A DNA stretch of 64,000 nt from Pirellulales bacterium (GCA_036267355.1 DATAWG010000036.1:62001-126000), one strand, 5' to 3'. Counted from the stretch's first letter, positions 1-9,272 are shown. Numbers and translations: made by a program. Notes: generated from the sequence alone by a model not told the origin.

Positions 1-82
1 CGCCGAGCCCGTCGGCCACCAAGAGCACGATCTTCGAATCCGCCGCTTGCTTCAACTCGCGGGTCAGGTGGTGCATGTCCAT
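1..82 (-). CDS. Partial: probable 2,3-bisphosphoglycerate-independent phosphoglycerate mutase (N-terminus)
   Basis: Only the first 27 codons are inside the window; the gene runs off the left edge. Reading leftward from an ATG at 80-82 gives MDMHHLTRELKQ followed by KIVLLVADGLG. A short beta strand ending in ADG close to the N-terminus is the first metal-site motif of the alkaline phosphatase superfamily, and this form most resembles the archaeal-type phosphoglycerate mutase (ApgM), which interconverts 2- and 3-phosphoglycerate. A gggag ribosome binding site sits about 9 bases before the ATG. Other superfamily members, such as sulfatases or phosphodiesterases, are possible because so little is visible. 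Confidence 0.55.
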   Translation of the reverse strand, partial: MDMHHLTRELKQAADSKIVLLVADGLG

Positions 83-187
83 CGCAGCTGGCTCCCATTG
101 GGGTCTTGCTCGGCCGGAATGATTTCGTCGGCCGTTAGTTTACGAATTGCAAGCCGGCCCGTCACGGGGGCGGAATGGGATGTCCCG

Positions 188-245
188 GAGCCCGCAGCGC
201 AAGCAAGGGGGTCGGGATGAATACCCTTGCTTGCGTTGCGGGCTC
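188..245. repeat. Inverted repeat, gagcccgcagcgcaagcaag family
   Basis: Two 22-base arms (188-209 and 224-245) are near-perfect reverse complements around a 14-base loop. The same core recurs near 8.0-8.2 kb and 39.6-39.8 kb, so this is a dispersed palindromic element. It lies between the start of the partial mutase gene and the end of the ComEC gene, which are both leftward, and could act as a transcript-end hairpin. Confidence 0.8.
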
Positions 246-294
246 GGGAGCGATCGGGACGAACACCCTTGCCAGCACTGCGGGCTCGGGGGCG

Positions 295-2799
295 TTACCA
301 ACGGTCGCCGCGGCGGTAGCAATCGACGTGGATCGTGTCGCCGACGGGCCCCATGCCGAAATGCACGGCGCCGGAGGTGGAGGTGTTGAGCACGATCGCG
401 CCGGCGGCCTGATAGGCATTCACGGCGATGCGCGAATCGTGCGAAATGTCGCCGCTGATCACGGCCCAATGCGGGCGGCACCAGGCGGCAAACATCGCCG
501 GTAGCGCGGTCGGGCTGCCGTGGTGCGGCACCATCGCCACGTCGAACGGAATCGTCGGCTCCGCAACCACGGCTTCGGTGCCGGGGGGAGCCAGATCGCC
601 GGTCATCAAGAATCGCCGGCCGTGCCACACGATTGAAAGCAGTATGCTGTCGGCATTTTCAGTTTGGCCCATGCCGTCGGGCGGCGGATGAAGCACCTCG
701 ATCCGCGAATCGTCGCCGCTCGCCAGCCGGTCGCCCACGGCGATTTCGCGCATCGGCACCCCCGTGCGGCGAACCGCGGCTTGCAAGGTCCGCAACGCTC
801 CGGTGTCGCGATTGAACATCACGGGCGAGACATAAATCACGCCGACCGAGAAACGCTCGAGCAATTCGGGCACGGCGTTGAAATGGTCGACATCGTTGTG
901 CGAAATCACGATGGCATCGATGTGCGTTTGCCCGTGCGACCAGAGGTAGTTGGAAATGTCGCGAGCGGCCACGAGCGGTTGGCCGAGCCGGCCCGCATCC
1001 GACATAAGCACGCGGCCGCCGGGCAACTCCATCACGACCGCGCAGCCGTGGCCGACGGAAACGAACGTGCAATCCAGTCCACCGGAATGGGCCGGCAGGA
1101 ATCGCGCCGCAGCGAATCCAACTCCGCACCAGGCCGCGAATCCCGCCGCCGGCCAAAGCAACCAGCGGCGATGCGACAGAATGCGGCCGTAGTTCAACCC
1201 GACCCAAGCCAGGCCGACATAGAAACCCGCGAGCCACCATTCGCGCGGACCGGGCAACCAAAAGTGGTTTCCCGGCAGCGTCGACGCTTTGGTCACCATC
1301 CATTCCAAGAGCCGCAAATTCCAATCGCAAACCGAGCCGAACACGGCTCCAAGCGGCGGCACGGCCCAGCCCACCAGCAACACCGCGAAGCCGGCGGCCA
1401 TCGCGATCGTCATTGGCAGAAGCACAAGCGGCGTGAGCACGATCGCGGCCGGCGCGAGCAAATGGAATCGAGCCATCACCAGCGGCATCGCCACCAGCCA
1501 AATCACGAGGCCGGCGAGCGTCGTGCGCCGCACCTCTTCGCCAAACCAGCGCAGCGCGCGCACCGGCCAAGGCCGCGTTCGCTCGATCAGTGCCGCCAAG
1601 GGATCGTAGGCGATCGGCTTGCCTTGCGGATTGGTGGTCATGCGGCGGTGTTCGCGATCGGCGAACAAGATCAAGCCGGCGACGGCCAGGAACGACAATT
1701 GCGCTCCGGCGCGGAATAAATCGGTCGGATTGAATGCCACGACCACCAAGCCCGCCAAAGCGAGCGAGTTCAGCCCCGCGCGGCGCCGGGAGAGCCACAT
1801 CGAACCGCATACGATCCAAACCAAGATCATCGCCCGCACCACCGGCGGCTGAGCGTCGGTCACAAGCGCGTAGAGGCCCGTCAGCGCAGCGACGGCCAGC
1901 AGCGCGAGCGGCCGCGGCACGAAACCCGTCCGCAACGCCAGAAAAAGCAGATACGCGAGGATGCCGACGTGCAAACCGGCGACGACCATGATGTGGATCG
2001 TGCCGGTGAGCATGAACGGCTCGACGCGGCTCGGATCGAGATCGTCGTGCGCGCCGAGAAGCACGGCTTGGGCCAACGGGGATTGCGTTTTTGAGATGTA
2101 GCGGTGCAGAAGATCTTGGCCGCGCCGCCGCACTTCCGAGACCAGCCGCGCAAGGCTCCAGCCCGACGCTCGCTCGACGATCGCGATGCAGGCCGGCACC
2201 TTCACGTGGAGCGCGGCCAAATCTCTGCGGCCGCGCGCCAGTTCGGCGTAGTCGATTTCGCCCGGATTGCTGGCCGGAGATGGGGCCGAGATGCGGCCGA
2301 AAATTCGCAGCCGGTCACCGGCATGAATCGAGAGATCGTCAAGCCGGCCGTCCACCTCGACGTCGGCAATGCCGGAAGCGCTCCGCCATCGCTCCGAATC
2401 GCGGATCGCAACTGCGCGAATGGCGAACCGCGTTTGATCGCGCTTCTTGATCGAGCGCAGCGGATCGTACGGCGGCGCGGGGATGAATCGCGGACCGCCG
2501 GCGACAATTGCTTCGATGCACACCGGCTCGGGCAATTCGCGGGCAAACAGCCCGATGTCGTCGGCCGCGAAAAAGTGCCAGTAAAGATGGTGCCACGCCC
2601 CGCCGATCGCGGCCACGCACATCAATAGGGCCAACGCTGCGGGCAGTGCGCGCCGCCGCCATAGCAACCGCCAGACGATCAACGCGACCGCGGCCGTCCA
2701 GAGCCAAACCGGAAGCGCTGGCCCGCGCCAACGATCGACCACAATGCCGCCGCATGCCGCTGCAAACACGACGACCAGCGGTTGGTATGCACGACGCAT
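295..2799 (-). CDS. ComEC/Rec2-family DNA internalisation-related protein
   Basis: The 834-residue product has the three-part ComEC layout: N-terminal membrane segments and an OB-like region (about residues 1-210), a polytopic Competence domain with the hallmark MVVAGLHVGI at about 271-280, and a C-terminal metallo-beta-lactamase-like domain from about residue 575 with SHNDVDH, LMTGDL and MVPHHGS metal-site motifs. In competent bacteria ComEC forms the inner-membrane channel for single-stranded DNA uptake, and the lactamase-like domain is proposed to degrade the other strand. Length is typical of full ComEC. No other competence genes are near, so a role in transformation here is inferred from family only. 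Confidence 0.9.
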   Translation of the reverse strand: MRRAYQPLVVVFAAACGGIVVDRWRGPALPVWLWTAAVALIVWRLLWRRRALPAALALLMCVAAIGGAWHHLYWHFFAADDIGLFARELPEPVCIEAIVAGGPRFIPAPPYDPLRSIKKRDQTRFAIRAVAIRDSERWRSASGIADVEVDGRLDDLSIHAGDRLRIFGRISAPSPASNPGEIDYAELARGRRDLAALHVKVPACIAIVERASGWSLARLVSEVRRRGQDLLHRYISKTQSPLAQAVLLGAHDDLDPSRVEPFMLTGTIHIMVVAGLHVGILAYLLFLALRTGFVPRPLALLAVAALTGLYALVTDAQPPVVRAMILVWIVCGSMWLSRRRAGLNSLALAGLVVVAFNPTDLFRAGAQLSFLAVAGLILFADREHRRMTTNPQGKPIAYDPLAALIERTRPWPVRALRWFGEEVRRTTLAGLVIWLVAMPLVMARFHLLAPAAIVLTPLVLLPMTIAMAAGFAVLLVGWAVPPLGAVFGSVCDWNLRLLEWMVTKASTLPGNHFWLPGPREWWLAGFYVGLAWVGLNYGRILSHRRWLLWPAAGFAAWCGVGFAAARFLPAHSGGLDCTFVSVGHGCAVVMELPGGRVLMSDAGRLGQPLVAARDISNYLWSHGQTHIDAIVISHNDVDHFNAVPELLERFSVGVIYVSPVMFNRDTGALRTLQAAVRRTGVPMREIAVGDRLASGDDSRIEVLHPPPDGMGQTENADSILLSIVWHGRRFLMTGDLAPPGTEAVVAEPTIPFDVAMVPHHGSPTALPAMFAAWCRPHWAVISGDISHDSRIAVNAYQAAGAIVLNTSTSGAVHFGMGPVGDTIHVDCYRRGDRW

Positions 2800-2826
2800 C
2801 GCCGTCGCCCCAGGGGCGAATCTATC

Positions 2827-3858
2827 TTAGTTTGCGATCAAATCTTCCGGTTTCACGCCTTTTTTGAAACCGCCGAAGCCAAAGAAGCTCGGATTATATC
2901 GGCCGACCAAATCGACATCGGCCTTTTCGGGCACGTTCATGCCCATGCACCAATAGGCCGCGTTGACGAGCATGCGTCGGAGAGCTTCGTTTTCCAGGTC
3001 GACCGAGGCGCCCATCGTCGTGCAGAAGTTTTGGGCCGTCTTGCCCGAGGTGCCGGTGTAGGGCTTGATCCAGGCGATCGGCATCATGGGGTTATTTTTC
3101 TTCCCTTCCAGCGGCGGATCGGTCGGCTTCATCCCTTGCAAAACTTCTCCGAGAATTACCGGCTTGACATCCGACAGCATCGGCAAGCGGACTTCGTAGA
3201 CATCGGTCGGCACCCAAATTTCGCCGTCTTTGATGCCGCGAAGAATCGGATGGTTGGCCATGCCGGGGGCGAAGATTCCGCGCGTGCTCTGGCTTTTGTG
3301 GCCACCCCAATGGTTGATCCAAGTTTCGCCGAGAACATGCCGGCCGAAACCGCCATCCCAGCCTTTCACGCCGCTGTTGTACGAGTATTTTGCATACGGG
3401 CTCGAGCGCGGAATGTCGAACGCATGCGTGGCCGTGCGAAGCCCGATAATCGGCCGGCCCGATTCGATATAGTCGGCCACGTATTTCATTTTCGCGTCAG
3501 GATAATTGCGGAAACGCGTGAGCATGATCAGCAGGTCGGCCGTTTTCAGCATTTCGAGGCCGGGCGTGTTGGAATGCTCGTTCGGATCGATGGTGCCGTT
3601 CGTGCGGTTGATGGAAAACAGCACCGTGCAGTGAAAGCCGTGATGCTCGGCGAGGATCTTCGCCAACTGCGGTAGTCCTTCTTCGGATCGATATTCTTCA
3701 TCTCCCGAGAGCAACACGATTTGCTTGCCATGCCCCGGCCCTTCCTTGCCGTCGAACACGATCCAAGGATCGGCCGCCCGCGCTTGCGCGGCGACCAGAC
3801 CGGAAAAGGCCATCGAGAACAAAACCGCGCCCCCAAACAAGAATCGCCAGCCGCTCAT
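2827..3858 (-). CDS. ThuA domain-containing secreted protein
   Basis: The 343-residue product starts with a clear Sec signal peptide (hydrophobic stretch then AQARAAD, cleavage around residues 27-29). The mature part carries the ThuA fold, a class I glutamine-amidotransferase-like domain, seen in KQIVLLSGDEEYRSEEGLPQ, LLIMLTRFRNYPD and GRPIIGLRTATHAF. ThuA was named from trehalose utilisation in rhizobia, and planctomycetes carry many secreted copies of unknown substrate. The gene ends 27 bases before the ComEC start on the same strand, so the two may share a transcript. Substrate and reaction cannot be told from sequence. Confidence 0.85.
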   Translation of the reverse strand: MSGWRFLFGGAVLFSMAFSGLVAAQARAADPWIVFDGKEGPGHGKQIVLLSGDEEYRSEEGLPQLAKILAEHHGFHCTVLFSINRTNGTIDPNEHSNTPGLEMLKTADLLIMLTRFRNYPDAKMKYVADYIESGRPIIGLRTATHAFDIPRSSPYAKYSYNSGVKGWDGGFGRHVLGETWINHWGGHKSQSTRGIFAPGMANHPILRGIKDGEIWVPTDVYEVRLPMLSDVKPVILGEVLQGMKPTDPPLEGKKNNPMMPIAWIKPYTGTSGKTAQNFCTTMGASVDLENEALRRMLVNAAYWCMGMNVPEKADVDLVGRYNPSFFGFGGFKKGVKPEDLIAN

Positions 3859-4010
3859 GGATGCCGTCCTTTGTCGAAGTGGAAAATCGCTATTGGGCTC
3901 GATCGCGAACCACTTCCGCCCCTCGGGTGAAGCTGGGAGGAAATCGCGAAGAATCTAGGATACGAGCGCGCGGCAGCGGAAGCAACAGGCGGGGAACCGA
4001 CCGATAGCAT

Positions 4011-4195
4011 CCTCGCTAACGCTTCGGGCTTGTATATCGCGACACTAGCCCGAAGCGTTAGCGAGGAACGAACCGCCGCGGGACGATCCATCCATTTCGT
4101 TGCACGAGCGCCCAGCCCGCGTCGTCCGTCGCAATAGAACCAGAACTCGAAAAAAGAACGTCTGTCAGCGGCGGCCCTCGCTAACGCTTCGGGCT
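4011..4195. repeat. Palindromic repeats of the agcccgaagcgttagcgagg family
   Basis: An inverted pair (cctcgctaacgcttcgggct at 4011-4030 and its exact complement at 4047-4066) is followed by a further single copy at 4176-4195. Together they occupy most of the gap from 3859 to 4211 between the PQQ-propeller gene and the ThuA gene. I see no coding sequence in this gap. The ThuA promoter presumably lies between 3859 and 4010. Confidence 0.85.
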
Positions 4196-4211
4196 TGTAT
4201 GGCTGGGTTTG

Positions 4212-5864
4212 TTAATGGCCGGCAAGGGGGAGTTCCCAGCAGGCGGCCTGTTCGGAGTTGCGCACCAGCAGATGTCGGCCCCAGAGGCAGAGCGTGTTCC
4301 ACGTCTGGCCGTCCAATGCCTGGAAGCGGCCAAGCTCGCTGAAGGCCTCGGGCGATGCCTCGACGAGCGCGATTTCGCCGTCTTCCGATTCTATCAGCAA
4401 CAGCTCTCCGACGCGGAGAATCTGGCCGTGCCCATAATGGCCCTGCTTCCACTGCCGCTTGGCGGTGCTTAGCTCGGCGCATTCGAGAATGCCGTCGGAG
4501 AGGCCGAAAGCGAATCCGCGCAACACGGCGACGTTGGTGAATTTCGTCTTGAGGATATTGTTGGCGCGCCAAAGTTCATCGGCTGTCCAATGGCCCGAAT
4601 CGTCGCGGCTGACGTGGAACATGCGGGCGCCGCCGGTGTAGCCCTTCGAGACGAACAAACGATCGCCGCCGACCGGCACGACTTGCGAATTGTTCGCATT
4701 GCGCTTGCTGCTGCCTGGGAAGGGGAATTTCCAGAGGACATTGCCGGTGGTCGGGTCGTGGCCGGTGATGTTCGATTCGTTGACGATGAGAATTTGCCGC
4801 ACTCCAGCCAGCACGGCGACGGCGGGGGAACTGTAACTGACCTGTTCGCTGCCTCCTTCCCAAATCAACTTGCCGCTTACTTTGTCGAACGCCAGCAGCG
4901 AAATCCATGGTCCGCCGCCAGGGCCGCCGCCGGGCACGATCACCAGGTTATCGACCACCAGCGGCGAGGCGGCCCGGCCCCAATAGACGTTCTGCAAATC
5001 GTCGTCGACCGTGGTGTTGCATTCGGCCAAGATGTCGTGCGCCCAGAGCAGCTTCCCGTTGGCGCCATCGAGACAGCGGAAAACACCCGTGGCCCCGAGC
5101 GCATACACGCGGCCTGCGTTGATCGTGGGCGTGCTGCGGGGGCCGATGCGGCCGAGCGGGGTTTCATGCCGGGCGCGAATGCCGTGCGACCATTGGGGGG
5201 CACCGGTCAGCGCGTCGTAGCAAGTAACGAGTTCTTCTTCACCGCGCTGCTCCATCGTCACGGCGAAGCCGTTGACCACCACGAATCCGGAATGGCCGGC
5301 GCCGATGGGTTGCCGCCAGAGCCGCTCGGGGGGCTGTTTGGCCCAATCCCGGGCCAGCGACAGCCGATCGAGGCCGGCCGATCGCGTCGGTCCGAGAAAC
5401 TGCGGGAAATCATTGTCGGTCGTGTGATCGAGGGCGACCGCCACGGCCGGTTTGGTTTTGGCGACGGCGAGCATTTCATCGGGCGGTTTTGCCCAGCGCA
5501 ATGTCCAAACCAATCCCAATTCGCCGGTGTAATGGTCGACACGATGCGTGGCGAGCCACAAGCCGCCAAGAACGAGCGTCGCGACGAGCGGCGTCCAGCG
5601 CACCACTGGCCGATAAGCGCTAAAAATCGCCAACCACAGCAGCAGCACCGCCGCCGTAACAATCGTCGAAACCATCAGGATGATGTTCGCGACGGCGTGG
5701 TCGAAAAAGTTCGGCGAATGCGTCCACAGATTCACGCCCAGCACGATGCCGATGAAGATCCAAATGCCCATCGGCGGCCAGCGCCGGCGCGCACGTGGCG
5801 GCTTCACGGCGGAGCCTGCGGTGGCAGGCGATGCAGCAGTCAGCGATGCGTATTGGGTCGACAT
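4212..5864 (-). CDS. PQQ-type beta-propeller repeat membrane protein
   Basis: The product from the ATG at 5864 is 550 residues and begins MSTQYASLTAASPATAG. An in-frame ATG at 5975 would overlap the upstream response regulator by 65 bases, so the shorter start is preferred. Three hydrophobic segments fill about residues 35-125. The rest is a PQQ-like propeller with repeats such as GRVYALGATGVFRCLDGANGKLLW, DALTGAPQW, DPTTGNVLW and AFDKVSGKLIW. These propellers usually lie outside the membrane. The family includes PQQ dehydrogenases, but many planctomycete members are non-enzymatic, and no dehydrogenase active site is evident. Confidence 0.85.
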   Translation of the reverse strand: MSTQYASLTAASPATAGSAVKPPRARRRWPPMGIWIFIGIVLGVNLWTHSPNFFDHAVANIILMVSTIVTAAVLLLWLAIFSAYRPVVRWTPLVATLVLGGLWLATHRVDHYTGELGLVWTLRWAKPPDEMLAVAKTKPAVAVALDHTTDNDFPQFLGPTRSAGLDRLSLARDWAKQPPERLWRQPIGAGHSGFVVVNGFAVTMEQRGEEELVTCYDALTGAPQWSHGIRARHETPLGRIGPRSTPTINAGRVYALGATGVFRCLDGANGKLLWAHDILAECNTTVDDDLQNVYWGRAASPLVVDNLVIVPGGGPGGGPWISLLAFDKVSGKLIWEGGSEQVSYSSPAVAVLAGVRQILIVNESNITGHDPTTGNVLWKFPFPGSSKRNANNSQVVPVGGDRLFVSKGYTGGARMFHVSRDDSGHWTADELWRANNILKTKFTNVAVLRGFAFGLSDGILECAELSTAKRQWKQGHYGHGQILRVGELLLIESEDGEIALVEASPEAFSELGRFQALDGQTWNTLCLWGRHLLVRNSEQAACWELPLAGH

Positions 5865-5910
5865 TTGATCCAAAGTGGCGCCATTCTTCCCTAACCCCTC
5901 ACCCAATTTC

Positions 5911-6381
5911 CTACTCCTTCGGACCAAGCTCGTCTTCCATCCCCTGGATATAGCGGCGAAGGCGTTCCAATTCATCGGTCACATGGCGGAGCCGCAGCAT
6001 GTTTTCCACGCGCTTCAGCAGCTCGACCTTGTTCACCGGCTTGCTGAGAAAATCGTCGGTGCCGGAATCGACCGCCCGTTCGATGTCGCCCAGTTCGTTC
6101 AGCGCGGTGACCATCAGGATCATGATCGCGCGCGTGGCGGAGTCTTGTTTCAGTTTCTTGCACACCTCGAAGCCGCTCAGTTTCGGCATCATCACGTCCA
6201 GAAGAATCAGATCGGGCTGGAAGCTGGCCACCTTGTCGAGCGTATCGCGGCCGTCGACAGCGATGGCGATATCGCAATCCACTCCGGCCAGAAAAGCTTC
6301 CAACAGCTCGACATTCGGCGGATTATCATCGGCGATGAGGATGCGGCTTTTTCGTTTCGAATTCGATTTGCTAGCGGCCAT
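5911..6381 (-). CDS. Response regulator, single receiver domain
   Basis: The 156-residue protein is a CheY-like receiver: acidic pair DD at 18-19, phospho-acceptor Asp62 in LILLDVMMPKLSG, a T/S switch in MVTA and conserved Lys114 in FLSKPVNK. After the receiver only a short charged, coiled-coil-like tail (VTDELERLRRYIQGMEDELG) follows, with no DNA-binding domain. It probably signals through protein contact, like CheY or DivK types. Its histidine kinase is not adjacent. The gene is the first of a leftward run with the PQQ-propeller gene 46 bases downstream. Confidence 0.92.
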   Translation of the reverse strand: MAASKSNSKRKSRILIADDNPPNVELLEAFLAGVDCDIAIAVDGRDTLDKVASFQPDLILLDVMMPKLSGFEVCKKLKQDSATRAIMILMVTALNELGDIERAVDSGTDDFLSKPVNKVELLKRVENMLRLRHVTDELERLRRYIQGMEDELGPKE

Positions 6382-6707
6382 TCAGCGGGCTTTCCGGGGC
6401 GGTTCCGTCGGGCGACTCCGACGCTGATTATAGGAGCCAACCGCCGCGGCAGGAACAGGGATCGATTGTGCAACGCCAACGCGCCGCACACGGAATTGAA
6501 CCGTTTTTGATTTGGAGGATTCACCGTGGCCGGCGGATTTTTCGCGGGTCGACGCGTTCTCCCCCAAACTGCCATAGCGGCAAATGGCTGTTTTTTCTAC
6601 TATTTCGCGGCTTGCATGGGGCTTGATCGGGCGGTCGGCCGAATGCCGACGCGGTGCGGCGCCAAAACAACGTTGCATTCGAAACCGTTTGGTGAAGGAG
6701 AACCGTC
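6382..6707. other. Divergent intergenic region
   Basis: This 326-base gap separates the leftward response regulator from the rightward LysM gene and must carry both promoters. I see no convincing open frame and no consensus -35/-10 pair. A run of T residues at about 6590-6596 and a strong aaggag ribosome binding site at 6695-6700 for the LysM gene are the only clear signals. Confidence 0.5.
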
Positions 6708-7931
6708 GTGAATTGGGTCAAGGCGATGCTGCTGATGGTCGTGCTGGGCGCGATCCTGTACGGCGTCAACCTCGTGCTCAACAAAAGCGCACCGGTCGAA
6801 TCGCCCGCCAACGATGGATCATGGTCGACCAACACTGCGATGGGCCCGCCGATCGTAAATTCCGGCGCCCCGGGTGTGCCTCCGGGATATGGCCGACCCT
6901 CGTATGGCCAACCGCCGGCCGGCCAGTCGTCAAGCATGCCGCCGGCCTACGGTTCCGGCACGTATTCCCCCGCAACCCCGGCGACGATTCCACCGACCGG
7001 CTACGCCAATAGCGGCTCGTATCCAAATAATCCCGCGCCTACGAGCGCCTACGGGCAAAGCACGGCGCCGGCGCCGAGCGCCGGCACGCTGGCCAGCCCT
7101 GAAACTTCGGCCAACAACGTTCCCCTTAGCCCAACCGGCTATCAGCCCGCGACGCCGACCGTTGCAAATTCCGATGCGCCGCGCACGGGCATTCCGGCGA
7201 CGCAAGTCGGCCTTGTAACCAATAGCCCTAGCGAGCCGAGTTCGCCTGCCGTCGCGCCTCCGTTTGCCAGCGTGATGGAAAGTGTCACGGCGACTTTGCG
7301 CGAGGGACGCCTGGCCGCCGGGTTGCAGCAGCTCACTGCGATCTACGACGACCCGAAGCTCAGTCCCGAAGAGACCAAGCAACTGAACGATTTGCTCGGC
7401 CGGTTGGCTGGCACGGTGGTCTATTCCCGCCAACATCTGCTGTTGCCGCCGTACGAAGTGCAGCCGGGCGATCGTTTGGAAACGATCGCCGCGAATTACC
7501 AAGTGCCGGCGGCATTGTTGGCCAAAATCAATGGCATCGCCGATCCGGATCATCCGCCGGTGGGAGCAAAGCTCAAGGTCATACGCGGGCCCTTCATGGC
7601 GCTGGTGAGCATGAACAAACGCGATCTGACGTTGCTGGTGCAGCAATGCTTTGCCGGCCGGTTCACGCTCGCAGGTGTCGGAAAAGACGCGGCGGCGTTG
7701 AGCGGCGATTTCAAAGTCGATTGGAAATCGCTCGACGGCAACATTCCTCCGCCCGAGGCCGGCATGAAATACCCGCATGCGGGCAGCCATTGGATCGACT
7801 TCCATGCGCCGTTCGGTTTCTGCGCCGCCGGGCCGGGGGGAGAAGATTCGCACGGATTGATGCTCAATCCACGCGACGCGGAAGATCTGTTCGACATTCT
7901 CTCGGTCGGCTCGACCGTCGTCGTGCGGTAG
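6708..7931 (+). CDS. LysM protein with degenerate L,D-transpeptidase-like domain
   Basis: The 407-residue product starts at GTG 6708, seven bases after aaggag. An N-terminal membrane anchor (about 5-22) is followed by about 160 residues rich in Pro, Gly, Ser and Tyr, then a helical segment and a LysM peptidoglycan-binding motif (YEVQPGDRLETIAANYQVP to GAKLKVI). The C-terminal part resembles a YkuD L,D-transpeptidase end: GSHWIDF, SHGLMLNPRDAEDLFDIL and GSTVVVR. The catalytic SHGCIR-type cysteine is replaced (SHGLML) and the preceding IHGT motif reads GFCAAG. I infer a cell-wall-binding, enzymatically inactive protein. Confidence 0.8.
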   Translation: MNWVKAMLLMVVLGAILYGVNLVLNKSAPVESPANDGSWSTNTAMGPPIVNSGAPGVPPGYGRPSYGQPPAGQSSSMPPAYGSGTYSPATPATIPPTGYANSGSYPNNPAPTSAYGQSTAPAPSAGTLASPETSANNVPLSPTGYQPATPTVANSDAPRTGIPATQVGLVTNSPSEPSSPAVAPPFASVMESVTATLREGRLAAGLQQLTAIYDDPKLSPEETKQLNDLLGRLAGTVVYSRQHLLLPPYEVQPGDRLETIAANYQVPAALLAKINGIADPDHPPVGAKLKVIRGPFMALVSMNKRDLTLLVQQCFAGRFTLAGVGKDAAALSGDFKVDWKSLDGNIPPPEAGMKYPHAGSHWIDFHAPFGFCAAGPGGEDSHGLMLNPRDAEDLFDILSVGSTVVVR

Positions 7932-8001
7932 CAAACGGCCGCACGCTTTGCCGCCGCCCAAGCGGATATGCTTGCTGGCTTGCCCACCGTGTGAGCCGCG
8001 C

Positions 8002-8196
8002 GGAGCCCGCAGCGCTAGCCCGATTATTCATGCCGCCACACCAGCCCAAAGCGTCAGCGAGGGAGCCAGCGCGAGGCGTACTCTCGCTAACACTTCGGGC
8101 CACCATTGCGCAGCGCGTCGCGAATTCCTGGCACCGTGAATAATCCGGGCTAGCAAGGGAATCAACCGATTCGTCTTTGCAAGCGCTGCGGGCTCC
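8002..8196. repeat. Compound nested palindromic repeat island
   Basis: The outer arms ggagcccgcagcgct (8002-8016) and its exact complement (8182-8196) enclose further inverted arms: agcccaaagcgtcagcgagg near 8043 against ctcgctaacacttcgggc near 8083, and agcccgattattca against tgaataatccgggct. It fills the gap from 7932 to 8382 between the LysM gene and pyrE. The inner stretch 8105-8160 matches 39612-39675 in opposite orientation, so the same compound element exists twice in the window. No gene is visible in the gap. Confidence 0.8.
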
Positions 8197-8382
8197 TGAA
8201 CCCGACCGTTGGCGGCAATGGCATCCCGTGTCCCTGTTTCGGTCTTCGCCGGGCGGCGGCCTGCGCAGACGCCGATGCTATCGCCGATGCGGCTCGCCAG
8301 TGGCATGCGGTTCGACAATCCGTATACTTTGGTCGTTCGGCGTTCGAAGTATTGGCGTTGATCCGCACGCACTCGCTCCCCA

Positions 8383-8949
8383 GTGACGCTCGTGTACGAC
8401 AAACAGACATTGATCGAATTGGTTCGCAGTCGGGCCTTGAAGTTCGGCGATTTCACGTTGGCCTCCGGCAAAAAAGCGACATACTATCTCGATGGCAAAC
8501 AGGTGACGCTCGATTCGTTCGGCGCCCGCCTGATCGCCGACGGTATTTTGAATCTTCTGGCCGACGAATTGCCGTTGCCCGACGCGGTCGGCGGGATGGC
8601 GATTGGGGCCGATCCAATTACCGCCGCGGTGATCACGATGGCGGGCGTGCGCGGGCAGCAGATGTCGGGCTTTCTGGTGCGCAAGGAAGCCAAGGGGCAC
8701 GGCACCAATCGCTATGTCGAAGGGCCGGTGCGACCGGGCCAGCGCGTGGCGATCGTCGAAGACGTTGTGACCACCGGCGGCTCGTCGCTCGACGCGATTG
8801 CGCGGGTGGAAGAGTTCGGGCTGAAGGTGACCTGTGTCGTCGCCATCATCGATCGCCTGGAAGGAGGCGCGCAAGCATTCGCCGCGAGAGGCTACCCCTT
8901 TTCGAGCCTGCTAACGATCCGCGATTTCGGCATCGACCCGCCGAAGTGA
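8383..8949 (+). CDS. pyrE: Orotate phosphoribosyltransferase
   Basis: The 188-residue enzyme transfers the phosphoribosyl group of PRPP to orotate, giving orotidine 5'-phosphate in pyrimidine synthesis. The PRPP-binding motif is VAIVEDVVTTGGSS, and KATYYLDGKQVTL near residue 30 matches the orotate/PRPP side of short bacterial PyrE. The start is GTG 8383, since no ATG gives a complete N-terminal helix. It stands alone: no other pyr gene is adjacent, although pyrH lies 47 kb away. Confidence 0.93.
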   Translation: MTLVYDKQTLIELVRSRALKFGDFTLASGKKATYYLDGKQVTLDSFGARLIADGILNLLADELPLPDAVGGMAIGADPITAAVITMAGVRGQQMSGFLVRKEAKGHGTNRYVEGPVRPGQRVAIVEDVVTTGGSSLDAIARVEEFGLKVTCVVAIIDRLEGGAQAFAARGYPFSSLLTIRDFGIDPPK

Positions 8950-9156
8950 ACAGGAGTGGGCATGGCTCCCACCAAGTTTCAAATCAGCGCTTGCTTCGCG
9001 CCAGACGGCTCATACGGCCCTGGAGGAAAAGTGGACGGGGGCCGCGTCCACTATTGGTACGAGCGCAGGGCTATGCAGGTCCGCTCGGGCTCTAGTTTTC
9101 TGCCATGCGGCTGGCTAAAATCGGTTCGTACAGGGCCGATACGAAGCACGACAGAA

Positions 9157-9188
9157 GCCTGATACGATTGCCAAAAACCGTATCAGGC
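9157..9188. repeat. Perfect 10-bp inverted repeat before the tRNA
   Basis: The arms gcctgatacg (9157-9166) and cgtatcaggc (9179-9188) flank a 12-base loop and end 11 bases before the tRNA gene. No T-run follows, so it is not a standard terminator. It may mark the end of the pyrE transcript or be a processing hairpin. The stretch 8950-9156 between pyrE and this repeat has no supported gene. Confidence 0.55.
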
Positions 9189-9199
9189 TATATCAATTT

Positions 9200-9272
9200 G
9201 CGGGCGTAGCTCAGTTGGTAGAGCGCTAGCTTCCCAAGCTGGATGTCGAGGGTTCGAGTCCCTTCGCCCGCT
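9200..9272 (+). tRNA. tRNA-Gly (anticodon CCC)
   Basis: A full cloverleaf is visible: acceptor arms gcgggcg (9200-9206) and cgcccgc (9265-9271), D arm gctcagttggtagagc, anticodon stem ctagc/gctgg around the loop ttcccaa, and T arm gaggg-ttcgagt-ccctt. The loop gives anticodon CCC, reading the GGG glycine codon. The discriminator is T and no CCA is encoded immediately after it. Confidence 0.95.

Noticed and set aside
8956-9162. 68-residue frame between pyrE and tRNA-Gly
   Set aside because: No family, odd composition (Cys, Trp, Ser), and no clear ribosome binding site.
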